A stretch of DNA of 64,000 bases from Nodosilinea sp. P-1105 (GCF_012911975.1 NZ_SMDQ01000009.1:62001-126000), one strand, 5' to 3'. Shown: positions 43,128 to 54,593, counted from the first letter of the stretch. Made by a program: numbers and translations. The notes: generated from the letters alone by a model not told the origin.

Positions 43128-45614
43128 GGCCTCTGGGGCCAGGGCGTTGGCGACTCGGCTATGGGCACTATAGGGACAGGTGGTGGTAGGCCCCTGACGC
43201 TGTAGCCACAACAGGCAGAGGGCCGTGCGGCCGGGGACGTCAGGCCATAGACCCTGCTGATTAGATAAATCGACCACCGCCTCTAGGGTGGTGTGACGTT
43301 CCAGCCAGTGGCGTAGGGGGGCACTGTTCGTCTTGGCCCAAAAGGGGTCCAGCATCACCCCACAGCGCCCCCCAGGACGCAGTAACTGCACTGCCCGCTC
43401 CAGAAACAGCCGCGACCAGTAAAGTCGTCCCTGGCTTTGGGCGGCACAGGGATATTGGCCCGAGCGGCGGAAATATTTGTCTGGCAGGGCAAACTGACCG
43501 CGATAGTGATCCCAGGCGGTGGCCAGGTCAGGGGCAATGGCTAGCACCTGGGGGTGGTTATGCAGAAAGGTGGAAGGGGCCACCCCCTTGGCCTGGAATA
43601 AATCCTGATAGAGGTCGATAAACTCAGTGGCGGTGGGCTGTACCGTCCCACCCGGGAAATGGCTGAGAATGATGTCGAAGCCCCCCTGGCCGTCGGCTTG
43701 TGGCTCAGAGATGCGATCGCGCAGTAGATCGTGAAAGTAAAACCCCCAATGGAAGGGGTTGACCGCTTCCACATCGGCGATCGCCAGGGGGCGAGTCTGG
43801 CGGGACCCGGCACTATCGGCCACCCGAATGCTGAGCTGTTGACTGCCTTCGCTCCACAGTAGATGGGTGAGTTTATCCTGGGCAATGCGGTTGAGGTCGT
43901 CCAAGCGATCGCGCAAAAAGTCCGCCTGGGCATAGGTCGGCACACTCCCCGCTTCCGCCAGCAGGCGGGTCTGGCTACGGTAGTGCTCTAGGCGCACCTG
44001 GCGCTCGGCCAGGACTGACTGGTAGGTATCGGCCAGCAACGGCTGCAGCAGATTCCCCTGCAACGGGGGCGCATGGTTGGCACTCCGCCGCCCTTTGGCC
44101 GGGATCTGGTCAAACCGTTCCGAGTCAACCCGCACGAGCCCAATCAGGGCATTGCCCTGCAACAGGGTCAGACTCAGATCTGGCAGGCGGGCCAGGTCCT
44201 CGGGCGCTTGGCTGTACGCCACCCCCGTCAACCAGAGGCCCAGGCGGGCCAGTTCCACCGCTGGTGGCCACAGGTCAAGGCCGTAGAGGCTGTGCCCCGC
44301 AAACTGACCATATAGGGCAAGGGGGGACGGTTGGACCCAGTCGGGGACAGCAGCGGTGTGATCGAGGTCGGCAATGGCAATCAAGATCTGGGCCAAAGCC
44401 ATCAACTGCTCTAGGCCCCAGCCGAGATAACGTCCAGAGCCACAGGCTGGATCCAGCACAGTGATCTGCCCCAGCCGCTGGAGTAGGGCCCCCGCCTGGG
44501 CCGGGGAAAGGCTGAGCCACAGGTTCTCCAGCGATGGCGGGCGGTAGCCCAGCAGCGGTTCAGCCCAGTCCAGCAGGGTGGCCTTGAGGGTGCGATCGCA
44601 GAGGGCCCAGGCCCCTGGCTCTGGGGTGATCAGGGAGGTACCGCTATGCTGGTTGACAGCGGCCTCCAGAAGCGGGCGCAACTGATACACCAGCGGTGTA
44701 GCGGTGTCTGGGGCCAAATCCCCCAACCAGGTCAGGGCTGGCTCAAAGGCGCGATCGCCGAGGGGAAGTTGACCCCAGCGTCGATCTAAGTCTCCTGGGG
44801 TGAATGGCCCAGTGGGCAAAAAGGGGAGGGGGCCCAACTGCTGTTGGATCAGCCGCGATCGCTCCTCCAGCGGTAGCCCCAGCCCCTGATGACACAGCGG
44901 TTGCAGAATATCTTGAAAAAATCGGTCTGCCCCCCGCTGCTGACTCTGGCCAAACTGGTTATGCAAGTACCACTCGTCTGCCGCCAAAAAGCCCCGCCGC
45001 TGCAGCGCCACCAGGGCAATTAAACGGGCTAAGAGCACCACGGCATAGTGATGACGATCGGCAGCTTGGGGAATCGCCCCCAGGGCCTGGCCCAGGCTCT
45101 GCCAACTGGACAAAAACTCCTGCACTTGGGCTGGGGTCGGGGTCACCTCTAGGGTGTTGAGCGCCTTGTACAGGGGAGTTGCGGGGCGATCGGCTTGGAG
45201 TCGCAGCAACTTGGTGGCCCAGGGGAGGCTACCGACCCCGACTATCCCACTGTGAGTCCGCCAGTGGGCCTGGGATGCCACACTTCCCCGCCAGTACCAG
45301 AGACAGCGCTGACCGGCCGCATCCTGCCAAATCACGAGCGGATCGGGGTAGGCGGGGGTGAATGCTTCAACCAGGGCAGGGCCTGTGGATGGAGGCCCAG
45401 AAGGGGCTGACCAGGGAAACTCTCCTGCCGCCGTCGCTCCGGTGACCAAAATCACCGCTGCCGTCTCGCGACGAGCCAGCACCCGTACCGATCCCGGTAG
45501 GTCTGGGGGCAGGTCTGGGGCTTCAGGGGCCGCCCAACCTAAATCGTCACGAAATAAGGCTTCAAATTGCCCCCGGGCCAAGCGCGTTTGAATCTGCTGA
45601 ACCGTTAGCCCCAT
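43077..45614 (-). CDS. N6-adenine methylase-like protein with degenerate motif IV
   Basis: The 845 residues are related to Eco57I-type methylases. SAM motif I is clear (VLDPACGSGRYLGWGLEQL, about 388-406), followed by SLYGLDLWPPAVELARLGLWL. The catalytic motif, normally NPPY/F after FDIIL, reads FDIILSHFPGG here (near residue 650). Long N- and C-terminal parts match no domain I recognise. It lies 6 bases after the SRPBCC gene; the ATG at 45614 was preferred to GTG at 45617. It may bind SAM or DNA without methylating. Confidence 0.8.
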   Translation of the reverse strand: MGLTVQQIQTRLARGQFEALFRDDLGWAAPEAPDLPPDLPGSVRVLARRETAAVILVTGATAAGEFPWSAPSGPPSTGPALVEAFTPAYPDPLVIWQDAAGQRCLWYWRGSVASQAHWRTHSGIVGVGSLPWATKLLRLQADRPATPLYKALNTLEVTPTPAQVQEFLSSWQSLGQALGAIPQAADRHHYAVVLLARLIALVALQRRGFLAADEWYLHNQFGQSQQRGADRFFQDILQPLCHQGLGLPLEERSRLIQQQLGPLPFLPTGPFTPGDLDRRWGQLPLGDRAFEPALTWLGDLAPDTATPLVYQLRPLLEAAVNQHSGTSLITPEPGAWALCDRTLKATLLDWAEPLLGYRPPSLENLWLSLSPAQAGALLQRLGQITVLDPACGSGRYLGWGLEQLMALAQILIAIADLDHTAAVPDWVQPSPLALYGQFAGHSLYGLDLWPPAVELARLGLWLTGVAYSQAPEDLARLPDLSLTLLQGNALIGLVRVDSERFDQIPAKGRRSANHAPPLQGNLLQPLLADTYQSVLAERQVRLEHYRSQTRLLAEAGSVPTYAQADFLRDRLDDLNRIAQDKLTHLLWSEGSQQLSIRVADSAGSRQTRPLAIADVEAVNPFHWGFYFHDLLRDRISEPQADGQGGFDIILSHFPGGTVQPTATEFIDLYQDLFQAKGVAPSTFLHNHPQVLAIAPDLATAWDHYRGQFALPDKYFRRSGQYPCAAQSQGRLYWSRLFLERAVQLLRPGGRCGVMLDPFWAKTNSAPLRHWLERHTTLEAVVDLSNQQGLWPDVPGRTALCLLWLQRQGPTTTCPYSAHSRVANALAPEALGAALQRLIHLTEKGR

Positions 45615-45620
45615 CACCCC

Positions 45621-46073
45621 TTAAGACGACTGTTGCTGTTTGGCCGCCATGGCATAGTCCCGGAATCGATTCAGGTCTGACTGTAGGGTGGCTTCTACTA
45701 AGCGCCCTAAAAATAGACCATCCATCCATTTAACAATCGTTGGCACCGCATAGGATACGGTCAGTTTCACCGTCGATCTGCCCTCTTTGCGGTCATAAAA
45801 CCGAATCGCCCCCCGGTTCGGTAGGCCATCAATCGCTTCCCACTGAATAATTTGATGGGTGACCAGGTTGGTGATTTTAGAACGCCAGGTAAACTCTAAC
45901 CCCCGAGACGCCAGCTTCCATTCCGACAGTTCTGGATTATCTTCGGGCACCCGCACCGAGTCAATCCATTTCATCCAGCGGGGCATTTGCTCTAAGTCGG
46001 ACCACAGAGCCCAGGCAGTTTCCACAGGAATATCCACGTCTACCACCACGCTATGGTCTAACCAGTCGCTCAT
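45621..46073 (-). CDS. SRPBCC (START-like) domain protein
   Basis: The 150 residues are a single START-like ligand-binding domain: DHSVVVDVDIPVETAWALWSDLEQMPRWMKWIDSV at the start and the long C-terminal helix (MDGLFLGRLVEATLQSDLNRFRDYAM). In cyanobacteria such cyclase/dehydrase-like proteins bind hydrophobic ligands. The ATG at 46073 matches the family start; a longer frame to 46184 would overlap rsmA. The methylase-like gene follows closely. Confidence 0.88.
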   Translation of the reverse strand: MSDWLDHSVVVDVDIPVETAWALWSDLEQMPRWMKWIDSVRVPEDNPELSEWKLASRGLEFTWRSKITNLVTHQIIQWEAIDGLPNRGAIRFYDRKEGRSTVKLTVSYAVPTIVKWMDGLFLGRLVEATLQSDLNRFRDYAMAAKQQQSS

Positions 46074-46116
46074 GATTGTTCCTCTGCCATGAATGAAGCC
46101 ACTTGTGTCTAGGATA

Positions 46117-47010
46117 CTAGGATTCCTCCAGGTTTTTGTTGCCCTGACCGAGCTGATTAGCCAGGGCCACCCACTGGTCCACACTCAGATCTTCGGCCCG
46201 AGCGGTATCGGCAATGCCCAGTTGAGTCATCAGGGTGGTCAGGGAATCGCGATCGCAGATTCCCTTTAAATTATTCCGCAGCATCTTGCGTTTACTCCTA
46301 AACCCCAACGTCACCAACTGGTTTAGCCCCTCGGGGTCCACCGCTGGGGTGGCCAGGGGCCGAGGAGTCAGCTGGACCACGGCCGAATCTACCTTCGGCG
46401 GTGGCCGAAAAGCCTTAGCCGGTACTGGGCACACCAGCCGACAGGCCGCCAAATACTGCACCCGCACCGATAACGCCCCAAACGCCTTGGTGCCGGGCTT
46501 GGCATACAACCGCTCAGCCACCTCTTTTTGCACTAGCAGCACAATGGTGTCATAGGGGTTGGGGTTAGGGGTAGCCAGGCTACCCAGCAGCGTTTCTAGA
46601 ATTGGCCCAGTAATGTAATAGGGAATGTTAGCCACCACTTTGTTGGGGGGGCCAAAGGGAAAATCTTTAGCTGGGGCGATCGCCCCTAAGTCCAACCCCA
46701 ACACATCCCCCTGCACCAGACGAAAATTATCGACCTGGGCAAACTGGTTTTGCAACCGACGGCAGAGGTCCCAGTCAATTTCGACCGCCACGACGGCATC
46801 AGCTAGGGGCATCAGCCATTTAGTCAGCACCCCGGTGCCGGCGCCAATTTCCAACACACAGTCTTGTCGAGTCACCGCCGCCGCTTCTAGCATGGCGTGA
46901 AGCACCTTTTCACTGGTCAACCAGTGCTGGCCAAACCGCTTCCGGGTCCGTTGAGAAAACATCATTGGCTCAACCATTCGGCTACCATCCTTGAACCTGA
47001 AACCAGCCAT
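46117..47010 (-). CDS. rsmA: 16S rRNA dimethyladenosine transferase (RsmA/KsgA)
   Basis: RsmA dimethylates two adjacent adenosines near the 3' end of 16S rRNA. It has RKRFGQHWLTSEKVL, SAM motif I VLEIGAGTGVLTKWL, VEIDWDLCRRL, catalytic NIPYYITGPIL, and the C-terminal domain with LGFRSKRKMLRNNL. Up to 297 residues; conservation begins near residue 20, so an ATG at 46977 is a likely alternative to 47010. It follows the HAD gene by 11 bases. Confidence 0.95.
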   Translation of the reverse strand: MAGFRFKDGSRMVEPMMFSQRTRKRFGQHWLTSEKVLHAMLEAAAVTRQDCVLEIGAGTGVLTKWLMPLADAVVAVEIDWDLCRRLQNQFAQVDNFRLVQGDVLGLDLGAIAPAKDFPFGPPNKVVANIPYYITGPILETLLGSLATPNPNPYDTIVLLVQKEVAERLYAKPGTKAFGALSVRVQYLAACRLVCPVPAKAFRPPPKVDSAVVQLTPRPLATPAVDPEGLNQLVTLGFRSKRKMLRNNLKGICDRDSLTTLMTQLGIADTARAEDLSVDQWVALANQLGQGNKNLEES

Positions 47011-47021
47011 ACCCCGCCAAG

Positions 47022-47831
47022 CTATATCAATTGTCGCACCCGCTGGCTGGTCAACGCTGTGACCTGGTCAACCACAGCTTCTGCCCCGGCTGTCTGCAAA
47101 GCCGCCCCATAGCGCTGTTGATAATCGCCGCCTTTGGCTACCACATGGGGGGGCAATACCCCCACCCCTAGCCAGCGTCGCTGAGGCTGTTGCGCCTTAG
47201 CCTTGACGATGGTGTGCATATCCGCCACCGTATCCCCGGTATAGATCACCGGTAGATCTGGGGCCAGATGAGCTTGCTGAGTCAGAGTTTCCACAACCGC
47301 AAACAGTCCAGTGGGATCAGGCTTGCCAGGGGCATCTTCCATGGCCACCAGGGCCGGGTGATCTAAGCCCAGACGGCGGGTCAGCACATAGTGGGCCGAT
47401 CCCCGGGTAGCACCACTAAAAAACCCCCAAGCTACCTGGCTATTGGTCAGCGCCTCAAAATAAGACCGATCGACCAGCAAAGGCTCCTCGGTAATGTAAC
47501 CCGTCCATTGGTTTGGGTCAGTGGGGTCAGCCCCCCGGTAACGCCGCTGAAAAAAATCGACGATGTCGTCATAGTTCAAAGCTATGGTGCCTCGCGATCG
47601 CCCCTGACCCTCAAAATAACGATAGACCAATTCCTGGGACCCCTGCCAATCGTTATTCCAGGTCCCTTCACTCTTGAGGGCATCAATTGCTTCAGCCGTG
47701 GGACGGTAAGCCCCATCAGTGAACTGTTCCACAGTATCCGCCAGGGCTCGACGATACGACCCGCCCACATCCCGAATCACCCCATCAATATCAAAAATCA
47801 AAATTGCCCAGGATGTTGCCAAAAAAGTCAT
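47022..47831 (-). CDS. HAD-superfamily hydrolase, cyanobacterial type (TIGR01548-like)
   Basis: This probable phosphatase has 269 residues: nucleophile motif [20 protein letters not shown] near residue 13-20, cap region, [20 protein letters not shown] (motif II region), GKPDPTG with the motif III Lys, and [10 protein letters not shown] (motif IV acidic pair). The substrate is unknown. It heads the run HAD-rsmA on the minus strand and is divergent from PSRP-3. Confidence 0.88.
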   Translation of the reverse strand: MTFLATSWAILIFDIDGVIRDVGGSYRRALADTVEQFTDGAYRPTAEAIDALKSEGTWNNDWQGSQELVYRYFEGQGRSRGTIALNYDDIVDFFQRRYRGADPTDPNQWTGYITEEPLLVDRSYFEALTNSQVAWGFFSGATRGSAHYVLTRRLGLDHPALVAMEDAPGKPDPTGLFAVVETLTQQAHLAPDLPVIYTGDTVADMHTIVKAKAQQPQRRWLGVGVLPPHVVAKGGDYQQRYGAALQTAGAEAVVDQVTALTSQRVRQLI

Positions 47832-47917
47832 GGAATGATGTCGCAGCCTTAACGCTAAACAACAAAGATGGTAGGATTATAGACTGTAGTATTCTTAACA
47901 TTACGTCGGAGGTGTGC

Positions 47918-48217
47918 TTGTCCAGATTTGTACTAAAGGTTCTCTGGCTAGAAAATGATGTGGCTCTAGCGGTTGACCAGGTCGTAGGTAAGGGCACCAG
48001 TCCGCTGACATCCTACTTCTTTTGGCCGCGCAACGATGCTTGGGAAGAAATGAAAACCGAGCTTGAGAGCAAACCCTGGATTGAAGAAGAAGAACGGGTT
48101 GAGGTGCTTAACAAAGCAACGGAAATCATTAATTACTGGCAAGAAGAAGGTAGAGGTAAATCCCTGACCGAGGCTCAGGATCGGTTTCCCGAAATCACCT
48201 TCACAGGTAGTTCGTGA
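47918..48217 (+). CDS. 30S ribosomal protein PSRP-3 / Ycf65
   Basis: This plastid- and cyanobacterium-specific ribosomal protein has 99 residues, with signature [43 protein letters not shown] and IINYWQEEG. The frame runs upstream to 47804, but that part is not conserved. TTG at 47918 lies 5 bases after GGAGG and gives the family's usual start; GTG at 47912 is an alternative. A strong bidirectional terminator follows. Confidence 0.9.
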   Translation: MSRFVLKVLWLENDVALAVDQVVGKGTSPLTSYFFWPRNDAWEEMKTELESKPWIEEEERVEVLNKATEIINYWQEEGRGKSLTEAQDRFPEITFTGSS

Positions 48218-48264
48218 TCGGCTAACTCCTGATTGATCAGAGACTCGATTGATTCAACACCCTT

Positions 48265-48294
48265 AAAAAACCGCCTGCATGCAGGCGGTTTTTT
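48265..48294. terminator. Bidirectional intrinsic terminator
   Basis: A 30-bp perfect palindrome: A6 then CCGCCTGCA, mirrored by TGCAGGCGG then T6. The GC-rich stem with U-tracts on both strands can end both the PSRP-3 transcript (plus) and the atpD-atpC transcript (minus), whose genes converge here. Confidence 0.92.
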
Positions 48295-48299
48295 GCCAT

Positions 48300-48707
48300 T
48301 TACTTCATGCCGCCTGCGGCTTGCAACTTAGCCCGAGCCCGTTTCAGCGCTTGTTTAGCCTGAATCATCGCCTGCTTATCATCAGCGCTGGTTTGACTGA
48401 GGCGGGTTTCAGCCTCAGCATAGGCAGCTTTAGCAGCGGCTTGGTCAATGGCATCGCCACGCTCAGCCCCATTTACGAGGATGGTCACTTCGTTGCTTTC
48501 GACCTCTGCAAAGCCCCCCATCAACGCAATGGGCACCCAGGTCTTATCGGCTCGGACCCGCATCACCCCCACATCTAGGGCGGTAAGCAGGGGAGCATGG
48601 CCAGCTAAAATCCCCAGTTGGCCAGTGGTACTGGGCAGAATGACTTCCTCTGCCTCAGAGTCCCAAACGGTTTTGTCTGGGGCAATTACGCGAACGGTTA
48701 ATGCCAT
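48300..48707 (-). CDS. atpC: ATP synthase F1 epsilon subunit
   Basis: The epsilon subunit couples rotation to catalysis and inhibits ATP hydrolysis in the dark. The 135 residues have the N-terminal beta-sandwich [41 protein letters not shown] and the two-helix C-terminal part ([30 protein letters not shown]). It is 78 bases after atpD. Cyanobacteria keep this pair away from the main atp operon. Confidence 0.96.
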   Translation of the reverse strand: MALTVRVIAPDKTVWDSEAEEVILPSTTGQLGILAGHAPLLTALDVGVMRVRADKTWVPIALMGGFAEVESNEVTILVNGAERGDAIDQAAAKAAYAEAETRLSQTSADDKQAMIQAKQALKRARAKLQAAGGMK

Positions 48708-48785
48708 AGCAACAGTGGGATAGGTGATCTTGAAAGCACACTAGGTGGAAGCCAGCTGAACAGGCCATCCACCTAGCAGGAGAGT

Positions 48786-50264
<1,479 letters not shown>

Positions 50265-50320
50265 TCAGCTGTTATGGCGGCTTCTATGTCACTGTTACAT
50301 TCCAAAGCGCCATCATCCAG

Positions 50321-50350
50321 ATTATCACTAGAGTGCAACCTCCAAGCCAA
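50321..50350 (-). promoter_or_regulatory. Probable atpD-atpC promoter
   Basis: On the minus strand TTGGCT (50350-50345) and GATAAT (50326-50321) are 18 bases apart, leaving a leader of about 70 bases to the atpD ATG. The remainder of the 495-base spacer to ppk1 (50244-50738) has repeats and one MITE but no gene. Confidence 0.45.
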
Positions 50351-50609
50351 TTGAGTTAGCTTTATCTCTCTGGTTAATGAAATAGGCAGGGTTAGAGGGA
50401 TGTTCCATCGCATTGTTTAGCCGCTGCCCCCCCAACTCGGGTGGGGGTCTGAGTTGGAGTTGGAACGGATAGTCGGCCGTAAAGGCTAAGATCCTGGTGA
50501 AACATCCATAGGGTATCCCAACTAAAAAAGCATTCATTGCCAGGACGCGAACTCGGTCCGTTGGGCCGGCCCCATTGAAATTCCAGATCAGTATTTAGTT
50601 GGAACCCTC

Positions 50610-50711
50610 TTAGAACCTATCCGAAAAGTCACTAAAAGCGCTACTACGGTATTTCAATCCTTGATTTACGCCACATATGGTGTCTTGCTGGGTTATTCGG
50701 ATAGGCTCTTA
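50610..50711. mobile_element. IS5-type MITE upstream of ppk1
   Basis: Terminal inverted repeats GAACCTATCCGAA (50613-50625) and its partner TTCGGATAGGCTC (50696-50708) differ at one position. They are bounded by TTA at 50610-50612 and 50709-50711, a 3-bp target duplication as made by IS1031/IS5-related elements. The 96-bp element has no coding capacity. It ends 27 bases before the ppk1 ATG, so it probably sits in the ppk1 promoter region. Confidence 0.75.
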
Positions 50712-50738
50712 ACCTAATCATCAAGTTGGTTGGTTACG

Positions 50739-52931
50739 ATGCCCAGACGACAAAACATGGAGTCTAGAATGGCTAAGGCTGAAGCCGCTGATCCAGCGGT
50801 AACGTTGAGCGATCATCAGTACTATATCAACCGAGAGATCAGCTGGCTGGGGTTTAACGAGCGGGTCCTACACGAAGCCTTAGACCCTCGCACGCCGCTG
50901 TTAGAGCGACTAAAGTTTTTGGCGATTTACAGCACCAACCTGGATGAGTTTTTTATGGTGCGGATCTCAGGGGTGATGGAGCAGGCCGACGCTGATGTGC
51001 ATCCGACCACCCCAGATGGGCTGTCCCCCCCCAAGCAGTTGGCGATGCTGCGATCGCGCCTGATTGAGCAAGTCCAGCTCCAGCACCAGACCTTTGAGCA
51101 AGACCTGCGGCCTGCCCTGACCCAGTATGGAGTTCACCTGAAGCAATACAGCGACCTGGGCCAAGAACAACAGGCTTATCTGACGGACTATTTCGAGAAA
51201 CGCATCTTTCCGGTGTTAACTCCGCTCAGTGTCGATCCGTCCCACCCCTTTCCCCGCATGTCTAACCTCAGCTTGAACCTGGCGGTACGGGTGATCAATC
51301 CAGATAATGGGGTGGAGCGCTTTGCCCGGATAAAGGTGCCCGGTAGCTTGCCCCGCTTCATTAGTATGCCGGATGACCTGTGTACCCACCAGGGGAAAGA
51401 CTGTCTTTGGGTTGGGGTACCCCTAGAACAAGTGATTGCTGCAAATCTGAACTATTTGTTTCCGGGTATGACCATCGGCGGGCATCACCTGTTTCGGATT
51501 ACCCGCGATGCCGACTTTCCGGTACTTGAGGATGAAGCCGATGACCTGCTGCTTGCCATCGAGCAGGAAATTAGCAAGCGGCGGCTGGAAGGGTTTGTCT
51601 GCCGCCTAGAGTTGGAAAGCTCCATGCCCGAGGATCTGCGCCAGGGGATGATGCGAGAGCTGAAGGTGAAAGCCGATCGGGTCTTCGAGATCGATGGCAT
51701 GCTGCACCTGGGGGACTTATTCTTCTTTTTATCTCTCCCCCTACCGGAGCTCAAGGATAAACCCTGGGCCCCCTTAGTGCCGCTGCGGCTACAGCCAGTA
51801 ATTGATATCGACGACGAAGATAAAAACACTTACACCGAGCAGCCCCCGGATATCTTCCAGGTGATTCGTCAGGGGGATCTCTTAGTGCACCATCCCTATG
51901 AATCGTTTACCGCTTCGGTACAGGAGTTTATTACCCAGGCCGCCCACGATCCTCGGGTGCTGGCGATCAAAATGACCCTTTACCGCACCTCCGGGGATTC
52001 CCCAATCGTCAAGGCGCTGATTACCGCTGCCGAAAACCGTAAGCAAGTGGTGGCCCTGGTGGAGTTGAAAGCGCGATTTGACGAAGCCAACAATATCGAA
52101 TGGGCCAAAACTCTAGAGGATGCTGGGGTGCACGTGGTCTACGGCATTGTGGGGCTGAAAACCCACACCAAGACCACCCTGGTGGTGCGAGAAGAGGGGG
52201 ACCAGATTCGCCGCTATGTGCACATTGGCACTGGCAACTATAATCCCAAAACCTCGAAGCTGTACACCGATTTGGGACTGTTCAGCTGCCAGGAGAATTT
52301 GGGGGCTGATCTGACCGATTTATTTAATTTTCTCACCGGCTATTCGCGGCAGCAGACCTACCGCAAACTACTGGTGGCCCCTTACACCCTGCGGACATCC
52401 ATGGAAGCTTTGATTCGGCGCGAAATCGACCATGCCCAAGCCGGGGGACAGGGCAAAATTATCGCCAAGATGAACTCCCTAGTGGATGCCAAGATCATTC
52501 GGCTATTGTACGAAGCCTCCCAAGCCGGGGTTGAGATCGACTTGATTGTGCGGGGCATCTGCTGTCTGCGACCGGGGATCAAGGGGGTCAGCGACAATAT
52601 TCGGGTGATTAGCGTCATTGGCCAATTTCTAGAGCATTCCCGCATTTTCTGCTTTCACAACAACGACCAGCCCGAATACTACATCGGTAGTGCCGACTGG
52701 ATGACCCGCAACTTGGATCGTCGAGTGGAAGCGGTCACCCCCGTGGAAGACCCAGCCCTGATGGCCGAACTTCAGGATGTGCTGGATATTATGCTGGCGG
52801 ATAATCGCCAAGCCTGGGACATGGCCCCCGATGGCAGTTTTACCCAGCGCCGCCCCGCCAAAGGGGAAACAGAACGGGGCACCCACGCCATGGTTAAGGC
52901 CTATATGACCAAACGCGATCGCGATCGCTAA
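50739..52931 (+). CDS. ppk1: Polyphosphate kinase 1
   Basis: PPK1 makes polyphosphate from ATP, the main phosphate store of cyanobacteria. The 730 residues have N-terminal domain YYINREISWLGFNERVLHEA, and two phospholipase-D-like halves with the phospho-accepting His region YVHIGTGNYNPKTSKLYTDLG and the second His in FLEHSRIFCFHN. The ATG at 50739 was used; the TTG three codons earlier and an ATG at 50757 are alternatives. A MITE lies directly upstream. Confidence 0.96.
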   Translation: MPRRQNMESRMAKAEAADPAVTLSDHQYYINREISWLGFNERVLHEALDPRTPLLERLKFLAIYSTNLDEFFMVRISGVMEQADADVHPTTPDGLSPPKQLAMLRSRLIEQVQLQHQTFEQDLRPALTQYGVHLKQYSDLGQEQQAYLTDYFEKRIFPVLTPLSVDPSHPFPRMSNLSLNLAVRVINPDNGVERFARIKVPGSLPRFISMPDDLCTHQGKDCLWVGVPLEQVIAANLNYLFPGMTIGGHHLFRITRDADFPVLEDEADDLLLAIEQEISKRRLEGFVCRLELESSMPEDLRQGMMRELKVKADRVFEIDGMLHLGDLFFFLSLPLPELKDKPWAPLVPLRLQPVIDIDDEDKNTYTEQPPDIFQVIRQGDLLVHHPYESFTASVQEFITQAAHDPRVLAIKMTLYRTSGDSPIVKALITAAENRKQVVALVELKARFDEANNIEWAKTLEDAGVHVVYGIVGLKTHTKTTLVVREEGDQIRRYVHIGTGNYNPKTSKLYTDLGLFSCQENLGADLTDLFNFLTGYSRQQTYRKLLVAPYTLRTSMEALIRREIDHAQAGGQGKIIAKMNSLVDAKIIRLLYEASQAGVEIDLIVRGICCLRPGIKGVSDNIRVISVIGQFLEHSRIFCFHNNDQPEYYIGSADWMTRNLDRRVEAVTPVEDPALMAELQDVLDIMLADNRQAWDMAPDGSFTQRRPAKGETERGTHAMVKAYMTKRDRDR

Positions 52932-52968
52932 TGCCTTCAACCTTGGATGTGGTCTAGACAGCCAAAAA

Positions 52969-53020
52969 CCGGGTTTCTGGTGGGTGTCAGACCTTAGCTG
53001 ACCACTCCCCAGAAACCCGG
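52969..53020. terminator. Cyanobacterial palindrome between ppk1 and the helicase gene
   Basis: CCGGGTTTCTGG (52969-52980) pairs exactly with CCAGAAACCCGG (53009-53020) across a 28-base loop. It sits between convergent genes and resembles the dispersed AGAAACCGGGTTTCT-type repeat of cyanobacteria. It could terminate both transcripts but lacks a U-tract. Confidence 0.55.
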
Positions 53021-53051
53021 TTTCTAGTTATGCATTCACCGCACGATCAGG

Positions 53052-54335
53052 TTACGCTGTGCGCGCGGCCTTTTTCTTTAGGGTTGGCGCTGCTCGGCGC
53101 TGACCCGCTACCGCAGGCCGAGGCCCACCCCCAGAGCGGCGACGGTTCGAGGAGCGACGGCGGGGTGGAGCACTATTCCCAGCCGGTCTAGACTTCATAG
53201 AAAAGGAGGGCTCATAGCCCGGTACGATGTCGTGGCTGATGGACTGCTTCAGCAACCGCTCGATTTTGGTTAGCAGGTGCAGTTCATCGCTACTAATCAG
53301 CGACACGGCCCGGCCTTCGTTACCGGCTCGGCCGGTGCGACCAATCCGGTGCACATAGTCTTCGGCCACGTTGGGCAGGTCAAAGTTGACCACATAGGGC
53401 AGTTGATCAATATCAATCCCCCGGGAGGCGACATCGGTGGCCACCAGCACCCGCACCCGACCTTGTTTGAAATCCTTCAGGGCTTTCTGGCGAGCGGCCT
53501 GGGTTTTGTTGCCGTGGATGGCAGCGGTTTTGAGTCCATCCTTAGACAACTGCTCGGCCAGACGGTTGGCCCCATGTTTGGTGCGGGTAAACACCAGCAC
53601 CTGCTCCCAATTGTGGAAGCCAATCATGTGGGAGAGTAACTCGCGCTTGCGATCGCGATCCACTGGATGCACCACCTGCTCCACCCGCTCGGCGGTGGTA
53701 TTGCGGGGGGCCACTTCAATCAGGGCGGGATCGTTCAGTAGGGTATTGGCCAGCTGCTGGATGGGCTTCGAGAAGGTAGCAGAGAACATCAGGGTTTGCC
53801 GGGTTTCGGGCAGTTTCCCCATGATCTTGCGAATGTCATGGATAAAGCCCATGTCGAGCATGCGATCGCACTCGTCCAGCACCAAAATTTCCACATGGCT
53901 CAGATCCACCGTGCGCTGGTTGAGGTGATCGAGTAGGCGACCAGGGGTAGCAATCAAAATATCGACCCCATGGCGCAGTTGCTTAAACTGGGGGCCAATC
54001 TTGACGCCGCCGTAAACCATGGCAGTTTTTAGGGGCAGATACTTGCCGTAGGTTTTGACGCTATCCCCCACCTGGGCCGCCAGTTCGCGGGTGGGGGTCA
54101 GCACCAAAGCCCGGGGGGTGCGGCGACCATTGCTGGGGCTGCTGGTCAGCCGCTGCAACATCGGTAGGGTAAAGCCTGCCGTTTTGCCAGTGCCTGTCTG
54201 GGCGCTGGCCAGTAAATCTTGGCCCTGCAAAATTACAGGAATCGCCTGCTGCTGGATCGGCGTGGGCTGGTCATAGCCCTGATCTGCGACAGCACGAAGT
54301 AAGCCGGTCGAAAGACCGAGGGTATCAAATGTCAT
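53052..54335 (-). CDS. RhlE-like RNA helicase with DECD box
   Basis: This ATP-dependent RNA helicase has 427 residues. In order: Q motif [14 protein letters not shown], Walker [32 protein letters not shown], motif [15 protein letters not shown] (DECD instead of DEAD), motif [17 protein letters not shown] and [10 protein letters not shown]. The basic, Ser/Arg-rich C-terminus probably binds RNA. The ATG at 54335 starts FDTLGLS, the family start; the 12-residue longer frame is less likely. In cyanobacteria such helicases often respond to cold or redox state. Confidence 0.93.
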   Translation of the reverse strand: MTFDTLGLSTGLLRAVADQGYDQPTPIQQQAIPVILQGQDLLASAQTGTGKTAGFTLPMLQRLTSSPSNGRRTPRALVLTPTRELAAQVGDSVKTYGKYLPLKTAMVYGGVKIGPQFKQLRHGVDILIATPGRLLDHLNQRTVDLSHVEILVLDECDRMLDMGFIHDIRKIMGKLPETRQTLMFSATFSKPIQQLANTLLNDPALIEVAPRNTTAERVEQVVHPVDRDRKRELLSHMIGFHNWEQVLVFTRTKHGANRLAEQLSKDGLKTAAIHGNKTQAARQKALKDFKQGRVRVLVATDVASRGIDIDQLPYVVNFDLPNVAEDYVHRIGRTGRAGNEGRAVSLISSDELHLLTKIERLLKQSISHDIVPGYEPSFSMKSRPAGNSAPPRRRSSNRRRSGGGPRPAVAGQRRAAPTLKKKAARTA

Positions 54336-54593
54336 GGATGCAATTGCTCCGAGTGGTGCCCCTAATCCCAAATCAGCTACCTGGGCCCAGTCTAAGAGCA
54401 GTGAACTTATGTCAAAAGAATGGCTAAAAGCAAATTCCGTTGGCTAGCGCAGACCGGATGAGCTAGCGAAGCTACATGGTAACAGAAAATGATAATTCTC
54501 GTGTTTGCCTGGAAATGCTCTATCCCTAGGGACCGTTGCTGATAGCGGACAGGTTCGTTAGCTTAATCACAGAAAGCCACCCCAGGAGCCCCC

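Noticed and set aside
47804-47917. N-terminal extension of PSRP-3
   Set aside because: The extra 38 residues are not part of the Ycf65 family, and a GGAGG directly precedes the TTG at 47918.
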